A DNA stretch of 34,614 nucleotides from positions 1 through 34,614 of the forward strand of contig DBQO01000003.1 of the NCBI GenBank assembly GCA_002305275.1, written 5' to 3'. Both the position numbers and the translations under genes were made by a program. The notes beneath the pieces were generated by a model, which ran no database searches, had not been told where the DNA came from, and was given only the letters and a program-made list of their open reading frames with translations. Below are positions 32,146-34,614 of this stretch, piece by piece. The DNA is from Bacteroidales bacterium UBA1392 (GTDB lineage Bacteria; Bacteroidota; Bacteroidia; Bacteroidales; UBA932). Position 1 is the stretch's first letter; each line of letters starts with the position of its first letter.

Positions 32146-33461
32146 TTTACTTTCTGATACTTCTGCCGCTTATGCTTCAAAGGGACATTACGCCTAACAA
32201 TGAGCTTAAGTATCTTAGCATCGCAGATGAAGCGCTGCGTGACGGCCATTTCTTTACAATGTACAATCATGGAGAGCCCTATGCTGATAAGCCACCTCTA
32301 TATATATGGATTGTGATGTTTTTCAAATGGCTTCTGGGCAGCCATAACACCTTTATTCTCGCTCTTTTCTCCCTGATTCCGAGTTTTGTCACTCTCGCAA
32401 TATTCAACCGCTGGTGCAGTGGGGAGCTTGGCAAGAAGTATATGATTGCAGCAGAACTGGCGTTGATGACAACAGCCTATTTTATAGGCAGTGCCATCGT
32501 TTTGAGGATGGATATGCTGATGACTATGTTTATCACTCTTGCCATGTACACATTCTGGAGGATCTACAAAGGGGATGACAGGAGAAGGCTAAGGATTCTC
32601 TTTCCGGTCTATATTTTTCTGGCCATCTTCTCTAAAGGACCTGTTGGAATTATGATTCCTCTGCTCTGCATACCGCCGTTTTTACTGGTTGAAGGTAAGA
32701 TCAGAAGTATCGAAAGATACTGGGGATGGAGTACCTGGCTCATCCTGGCTCTGCTGTGCGGGGGATGGTGGCTGGGAGTGTGGTTTGAGGGGGGTCACGA
32801 CTATCTCAACAATCTACTATTCCACCAGACAGTTAACCGTGCGGTAGACTCTTTCCACCACAAAGCTCCCTTCTGGTACTACGCGTATACCATCTGGTAC
32901 GCTATGGGACCGTGGTCACTAATTACCATTCCTGTTATTATTTGGGCCTTGGTAAAAAAGATGGAGATGAGTTCGCTGGTGAAATTCATGCTGATTGTCG
33001 CAGCCTCGTTTCTTGTGACAATGTCTCTGATAAGCTCTAAACTTGCAGTATATATAATGCCGATATTCACATTCCTCACCTATCCTGCCGTCATCCTGCT
33101 GCAGAACTGCGGTAAACCTCGTTTTGCTGAAGGTACAAGGAAGGTTGTGACCTACTGTGCAGCTACTTTGCTGGGTGTTTTTTTAATTGCCGGATTCATA
33201 ATACCCCGTTTCAACAGTCGTCTCGGTTACAAAGATGTAGCGCACGAGGCACTTGAAGTAGCACAAGCAAACTCCATTACCCGTTTTGGATATTACGACC
33301 TGCGCTCTGCTGAGAATATGGACGTCTTTATTGGCAGAAGTCTGGAGGAACTTTCGCAAGAAGAATTTGAGACTCCCCGCACTATCCTCGCCCCAAACGA
33401 AGGAATTATTATTTTTCACAAAAATGAAAACGGTGTTGCCACTTTCAAGGCTGTAAAATGA
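32103..33461 (+). CDS. GT39/ArnT-like membrane glycosyltransferase (GT-C fold)
   Basis: A 452-residue polytopic membrane protein with about ten hydrophobic segments, the PMT_2/ArnT layout: ITPNNELKYLSIADEAL then NHGEPYADKPPLYIWIV, corresponding to the ArnT segments around DETRYA and FDKPPL. The acidic pair DE of ArnT reads NE here (Glu retained). The C-terminal part (about 370-452) is a small soluble domain. It would transfer a sugar from polyprenyl phosphate to lipid A, another lipid or a protein at the periplasmic face. It overlaps the LAB_N gene by 43 bases, so the three genes are one operon. Confidence 0.9.
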   Translation: MEKKQQREQIVRFIIYFLILLPLMLQRDITPNNELKYLSIADEALRDGHFFTMYNHGEPYADKPPLYIWIVMFFKWLLGSHNTFILALFSLIPSFVTLAIFNRWCSGELGKKYMIAAELALMTTAYFIGSAIVLRMDMLMTMFITLAMYTFWRIYKGDDRRRLRILFPVYIFLAIFSKGPVGIMIPLLCIPPFLLVEGKIRSIERYWGWSTWLILALLCGGWWLGVWFEGGHDYLNNLLFHQTVNRAVDSFHHKAPFWYYAYTIWYAMGPWSLITIPVIIWALVKKMEMSSLVKFMLIVAASFLVTMSLISSKLAVYIMPIFTFLTYPAVILLQNCGKPRFAEGTRKVVTYCAATLLGVFLIAGFIIPRFNSRLGYKDVAHEALEVAQANSITRFGYYDLRSAENMDVFIGRSLEELSQEEFETPRTILAPNEGIIIFHKNENGVATFKAVK

Positions 33462-33481
33462 GAACAAGGAGAATTATTTTC

Positions 33482-33489
33482 TAACTTTG
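33482..33489 (+). promoter_or_regulatory. -7 element for alr
   Basis: TAACTTTG, exact consensus, 20 bases before the alr ATG and just after the GT39 stop; no clear -33. Confidence 0.5.
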
Positions 33490-33509
33490 CAAAAATAAAA
33501 ACATACGAG

Positions 33510-34614
33510 ATGTCAACAAGTGTACCCCATGCCCAACTGCAACTAAGCAAAAGCGGAATGGTTCATAACTACAAATATTTCCGTTCATTACTCAAAGAGA
33601 GCACCAAACTGATGATTCTTGTAAAAGCCAATTCATACGGACACGGCGCAATCGAATTTGCCCGTGTAATGGAAGAGGCGGGTGCGGATTATTTTGGAGT
33701 TGCTACTCCTATTGAAGGAATAGAACTTAAGGAAAATGGCATAAAACTACCCATAATAGTGCTTGACAGTGGTCTTGAGAGTTATGGAGATATCGTTGAA
33801 CATGATCTGGAACCCTCAATGCCCAACCTCGAATCCTTCATTCTCTTAAGAAAGGTACTCAGAGAGAAAGGCATCAACAGATGGCCGGTACACATAAAAC
33901 TTGATACGGGCATGCATCGCCTCGGCTTTATGGAGCATGAAATTCCCGCTCTGAAGGATTTTTTAATGGAGTCTCCTGAGTTTTTCGTTAAATCAATCTT
34001 CACACACCTCGCAGGAGCTGATACGCCTCATCACGACAAGTTTACGCTCGGCCAGTTATCTCTTTACGACAGGTTGAGTAGCGATCTGATGACCATTCTA
34101 CCTGAAAAACCTTTGAGACACAGCCTCAATTCGGCAGGCATAGAGAGATTTCCACAATACCAGTATGATATGGTACGCCTCGGCATAGGCATATACGGCA
34201 TCAGTAGCGTTGATCAAAGCAAAGTGGTCCCTTCAGCATACTTCAGATGCCCGATTATTCAGATAAAAGAGCTTAAAGCTGAAGACGGTACCGTCGGATA
34301 TGGTCGCCGCGGAAAACTCGGTCCCGGAATCAAAAAGATTGCTACCATATGCGTAGGCTACGCTGACGGAGTCAACCGTCGCCTTGGCAAAGGCAAAGCA
34401 TCATTTGAAGTCAATGGTCAGATGGCCCCTACAATAGGAAATATCTGTATGGATATGTGTATGCTGGATGTTACCGGAATTGATGCCAAAATTGGCGATA
34501 CTGTCACGATCTTTGGGAAAAAGCCAAGTGCGCTCGACCTCGCAAAGAACCTTAACACAATTCCTTACGAGATATTCACATCAATAGGAAAAAGGGTGAA
34601 AAGGGTGATTGTGG
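33510..34614 (+). CDS. alr: Alanine racemase, 3' end cut by the window edge
   Basis: PLP enzyme making D-alanine for peptidoglycan. The frame from the ATG at 33510 is open to the window end (368 codons) and runs past the usual final motif (SIGKRVKRVI), so only a few codons are missing. Landmarks: VKANSYGHG with Schiff-base Lys39, HIKLDTGMHRLGF, LNSAGIERFP, and CVGYADGVNRR with the second-base tyrosine; IGNICMDMCMLDVT is the conserved substrate-binding segment. It stands alone as an Alr, not joined to a MurF-like domain as in some Bacteroidetes. It has its own promoter after the GT39 gene. Confidence 0.95.
   Translation, partial: MSTSVPHAQLQLSKSGMVHNYKYFRSLLKESTKLMILVKANSYGHGAIEFARVMEEAGADYFGVATPIEGIELKENGIKLPIIVLDSGLESYGDIVEHDLEPSMPNLESFILLRKVLREKGINRWPVHIKLDTGMHRLGFMEHEIPALKDFLMESPEFFVKSIFTHLAGADTPHHDKFTLGQLSLYDRLSSDLMTILPEKPLRHSLNSAGIERFPQYQYDMVRLGIGIYGISSVDQSKVVPSAYFRCPIIQIKELKAEDGTVGYGRRGKLGPGIKKIATICVGYADGVNRRLGKGKASFEVNGQMAPTIGNICMDMCMLDVTGIDAKIGDTVTIFGKKPSALDLAKNLNTIPYEIFTSIGKRVKRVIV

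Overview
The window reads as chromosomal DNA of an anaerobic Bacteroidetes, most likely order Bacteroidales. Supporting this: sigma-ABfr-type promoters (TAnnTTTG, sometimes with an upstream TTTG); fimbrillin-like lipoproteins; BACON-like, C11, S41, M6 and M49 peptidases typical of the phylum; an Hc1-type histone-like protein; a YtxH/holin-family small-protein operon; and a tRNA gene without encoded CCA. The genus cannot be fixed from the sequence alone.

Layout. (1) 1-1035: an AT-rich gene of unknown function, perhaps immunity-like, on the minus strand. (2) 1205-6373: three tandem minus-strand paralogues of a fimbrillin/FISUMP-type surface lipoprotein. The middle copy looks like a mosaic of its neighbours, and the third is interrupted by a single in-frame TGA. 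A 47-residue small ORF sits between the second and third. (3) 6531-7864: a DUF2141 exported protein, then a small membrane protein and a winged-helix regulator in one operon; a perfect palindrome lies inside that operon's promoter. (4) 8072-10813: an MscS-family channel, a beta-carbonic anhydrase and tRNA-Lys(CTT) with its own promoter and terminator. (5) 10881-13940: a minus-strand operon for an exported nuclease, an M48 lipoprotein peptidase and threonine aldolase. (6) 14123-16423: UDP-sugar epimerase and UDP-glucose dehydrogenase, a pair that would supply uronic acids for capsule or other surface polysaccharide. (7) 16558-19399: YtxH, a holin-family protein and a third small protein whose frame runs without a stop into a dipeptidyl peptidase III lipoprotein. 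(8) 19474-22147: C11 peptidase, then rplY and pth. The rplY leader carries two hairpins and pth carries an 18-bp perfect inverted repeat. (9) 22114-26265: S4-domain protein, mannose-6-phosphate isomerase and CPBP protease on the minus strand; an FtsB/DivIC-like protein on plus; an AGCS alanine/sodium symporter on minus. (10) 26348-30645: S41 peptidase, Hc1-like protein, and an M6 peptidase coupled to a small lipoprotein. (11) 30740-33461: a three-gene GT2/LAB_N/GT39 operon for lipid-linked sugar transfer. (12) 33510-end: alanine racemase, cut by the window edge.

Most of the window is ordinary housekeeping and surface-biology DNA. I see no phage, IS element, CRISPR array or complete known defence system. 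The features most worth a second look are regulatory or structural: period-7 repeat tracts placed directly 3' of genes, the rplY leader (a possible 5S rRNA mimic), the pth hairpin, the operator palindrome at 7931-7947, the mosaic fimbrillin cluster with its nonsense-interrupted copy and small ORF, and the missing stop codon between the third small-protein gene and the M49 peptidase.
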